Assembly (NCBI GenBank): GCA_023630585.1 | Contig: CM042541.1 | Span: 15,368,501-15,432,500 of the forward strand | Direction of reading: 5' to 3' | Source of the DNA: Cranoglanis bouderius | Taxonomy: Eukaryota; Chordata; Actinopteri; Siluriformes; Cranoglanididae | DNA: 64,000 nt | Shown: positions 61,661 to 64,000 of the stretch, one piece after another | How positions within the stretch are numbered: the stretch's first letter is position 1 | Layout of the letters: every line of letters begins with the position of its first letter | Translations under genes and position numbers: made by a program | Notes under the pieces: model-generated | What the model was told of the DNA's origin: nothing | The model's input: only the letters and a program-made list of their open reading frames with translations | Databases searched by the model: none

Positions 61661-63184
61661 CTGATTAAAAGTTCTGTCAAAAATCTGTGAATTTGCACCA
61701 TGTCCACCCCATATGTACACCCTCAGCTGGATCACACTGTTAATGTCCTTGTAATACCATTGCACCCCATACCCACCCACCCCCTCTGCTGAGTGATGTC
61801 TTTTGACTTTTTCAACTGTGGAGGATTTCTCACCACCACTTTCACCCATGCCTGTCCATTTTAACCAGGACAACAGCTTAAATGACACAATACCATACAT
61901 GTTTGAGCCAAGGTTGAACGAGGTGACAGAGAGTTGCAGGGTTGTCCCCAGGAGGCATGTGATGCATCTGAGTTGTAAATAAAATGATAAAATTACTTAC
62001 TCTTACTGATGGAGGGACACCAATAGTGTATAAGATGGAACTGTATTTTCCACCAGTCTGAGGCACTTACAACCGAGCACTGAAGCACCTGTTGTATAAC
62101 TGCAGACTCACACAAATTCAACCCTCTTCCAAATGAATAAACTCTAACCATTTTTTCTCTACCAATCATGGTTGGGAAAGGGATGATCAATGATTCTGAG
62201 ATATTGAATGTTTTGTCATTTTTAGCAATATAAGACATTTTGATTGATTAAAATAGAGAATATTTTTTGTGGGATAAATTGTTAATGCGTGTATAAAATT
62301 GTCTTGTGGGCAGATGTGCGTGCTGATCTAATTGTACATATGTATGATTCTATGATTATTGAATTTATTCAATTATTTTGAAGATTTGATTAAAAATGGA
62401 AATAGTAAGACATACTGTAGTAAGGGAGGAGCAAGACATGCCACTGGGGGCAGAACATATTCATTCTAGAGGGCATTTAATTAGGCAAACACAAGACTAG
62501 TACAAATTAATACTATGTCCATAACACTATATAACACTATATACCATAACACTAAGAAAGAGGTACTGAAAGGTACTGAAAGTTCTGAAATACCAATTCC
62601 TTAAATACCAATTCCAGTTGGAAAATGTGAACTGGAAAAAAATGTGAAATCCTAAAAATGCTGAAAGGTCACAGACTTGGTTATACCACAGAATCTGTGA
62701 ACAAATATGAGGAAAGAAACTAAACTTTTTCTCTATTATTCAGTGTGTATTTTCAGTGTAGATAATTTTCTTAAATTTATTTCATATTCAGTTACAAATA
62801 TGAATCATGTTCTGGGAATCATATTGCACTGGATTTTTTATTCATTTTTTAAAAAAGAATTGAGCATGACTCAGATGTGAAAAACATTCAATCAGGAAAT
62901 CACCACCAGTTATTTCACCAACTTGATGGGTATACCAATTTTCCCCAGTGAAAGCATCAAGCATCAAGACACATCAAGACACATCCCTCCGGACATCAGC
63001 TTGTCCTGTCTACCACTGACACTTTGGAAATTGAAGATTGTGGCTGTGGCAGCAGGAGAACTCAGTGAGACACACAATGAGAATCATACATTTACCTTGT
63101 GGGCTTCTTGCTTCTGTTGAGTGAAATTACTATTATTTTGAAGTTCTTTCTTTTATTTCTTTTCTCTATAAACAAAGTGGGTGG

Positions 63185-63188
<4 letters not shown>
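61661..63188. other. no gene recognised
   Basis: AT-rich apart from 61680-61960. A short tandem of acactatata-type text lies at 62520-62555. No coding frame with a known domain. Confidence 0.5.

Positions 63189-63249
<61 letters not shown>
63189..63249. repeat. (AC)30 microsatellite
   Basis: About 30 uninterrupted AC units. Confidence 0.98.
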
Positions 63250-63254
<5 letters not shown>

Positions 63255-64000
63255 AATCTTTTTACTCCTCTTATTTAATTAATGCATTTGTTTTCTATTG
63301 GCTCACCCAGTCCAAGGCTTATTAATTTACAGGTTAAAGTTCATGTAAATCAAGTAGGCAAAGCGAAAGTAACCAATATCAGAAACAAAAGTATCTTTCA
63401 TATCCCACGTCCTTTTCCATGTTTCCTAATCCTTTAATGTTCTCACTAAGAAAAAAAGACAATGTAGAAATATTTCCCTGCATTTAGGCCTATTTGTTAC
63501 TTGTTAGTTAACATAATAACAAAGTTTTGTTAAAATTATGTTGTAGTAGGCCTAATATGGTTTTAGATTTTTTTAACTGACCTAAAGATGAGCTTAAGTA
63601 TAAGTATGGCAGGTCTAAAGTGAAAATTAAAACACCAGAAAATCACTTTCTGGTCTGTGGGGAAAATATATGAAAACTTGTCTAGTGTATTTAATTATTT
63701 TAATCAAATTAATTAAAGGAACTTAATACATATAAACATATACCTTCAATGTACTGAAAAGCCCCAGGCAGCCTTTGTTTTAGACAAGCTAAACAGCTCC
63801 TTATTTATATTCTATTACATTACGTTGGTTAGGTTTATGTAGTAAGTAATGAACTGGTAGTTCAGCTTGTCATGCATTTATAATATGATGTAATATATAC
63901 ATAGTGCAAACATTCAATGAATGAGATTCATTGAGTTAAAGGACGAAATGTATAAAATCAGTGATCCTATCACTGTGTCCTTGGAGATGAGGCTGCTGAG
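63250..64000. other. no gene recognised
   Basis: AT-rich sequence to the window edge; nothing supported. Confidence 0.55.

Noticed and set aside
62923..63120. 65-codon plus-strand frame
   Set aside because: No domain, no splice context, AT-rich surroundings.
46218..64000. A C1QTNF3-like gene upstream of amacr, as in mammals
   Set aside because: No collagen-like Gly-X-Y repeats or C1q domain text seen on either strand.

Overview
This window is vertebrate nuclear DNA, almost certainly from a teleost fish. It carries parts of two neighbouring protein-coding genes, both on the minus strand. slc45a2 (a melanosomal MFS transporter) contributes its first two coding exons, at 8720-9173 and 6262-6438; its later exons lie beyond the left edge. 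amacr (alpha-methylacyl-CoA racemase) is complete in five coding exons between 46217 and 19256. The spliced amacr frame is 1149 nt (382 codons plus stop), the human length, with all splice phases consistent and a C-terminal peroxisomal targeting signal. The amacr / slc45a2 neighbourhood and shared orientation match those in mammals. The dense load of Tc1-like transposons with long inverted repeats fits a teleost and would fit a catfish, but the species cannot be proved from the sequence.

Layout, left to right. 1-6261 is slc45a2 intron 2 with a deleted Tc1-like element, a tRNA-derived SINE and a possible hAT-like fossil. 6262-9173 holds slc45a2 exons 2 and 1; their 2.3-kb intron contains a compound trinucleotide microsatellite and two Tc1/mariner relics. 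9174-19255 is the intergenic spacer, with three Tc1-like elements (13623-15129, about 15208-17249, 17317-18909). 19256-46217 is amacr. Its intron 4 contains a Tc1 relic, a hAT element with 8-bp target duplications set inside a 30-bp minisatellite and itself holding a solo LTR, and a 5'-truncated L2-like LINE. Its 14-kb intron 3 contains five or six Tc1-like elements, one interrupted by a nearly intact 3.1-kb RTE-like LINE. Its intron 1 carries a Harbinger relic and another Tc1-like element. 46218-64000 holds the likely amacr promoter, then no recognisable host gene: a degraded L2-like LINE split by three Tc1-like elements (about 50500-57100), SINEs, a Ty3/gypsy integrase fossil and microsatellites.

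The two host genes do not act in one pathway. AMACR interconverts 2-methyl-branched acyl-CoA epimers in peroxisomes and mitochondria; SLC45A2 acts in melanosomes. I found no RNA genes, CRISPR arrays or prokaryote-type operons. All transposase frames seen are broken. The only mobile-element frame close to intact is the RTE-like LINE, with one visible frameshift. No new biological system is demonstrated; the observations of interest concern transposon nesting, possible trans-mobilisation of a defective Tc1 lineage, and repeats close to splice sites and promoters.
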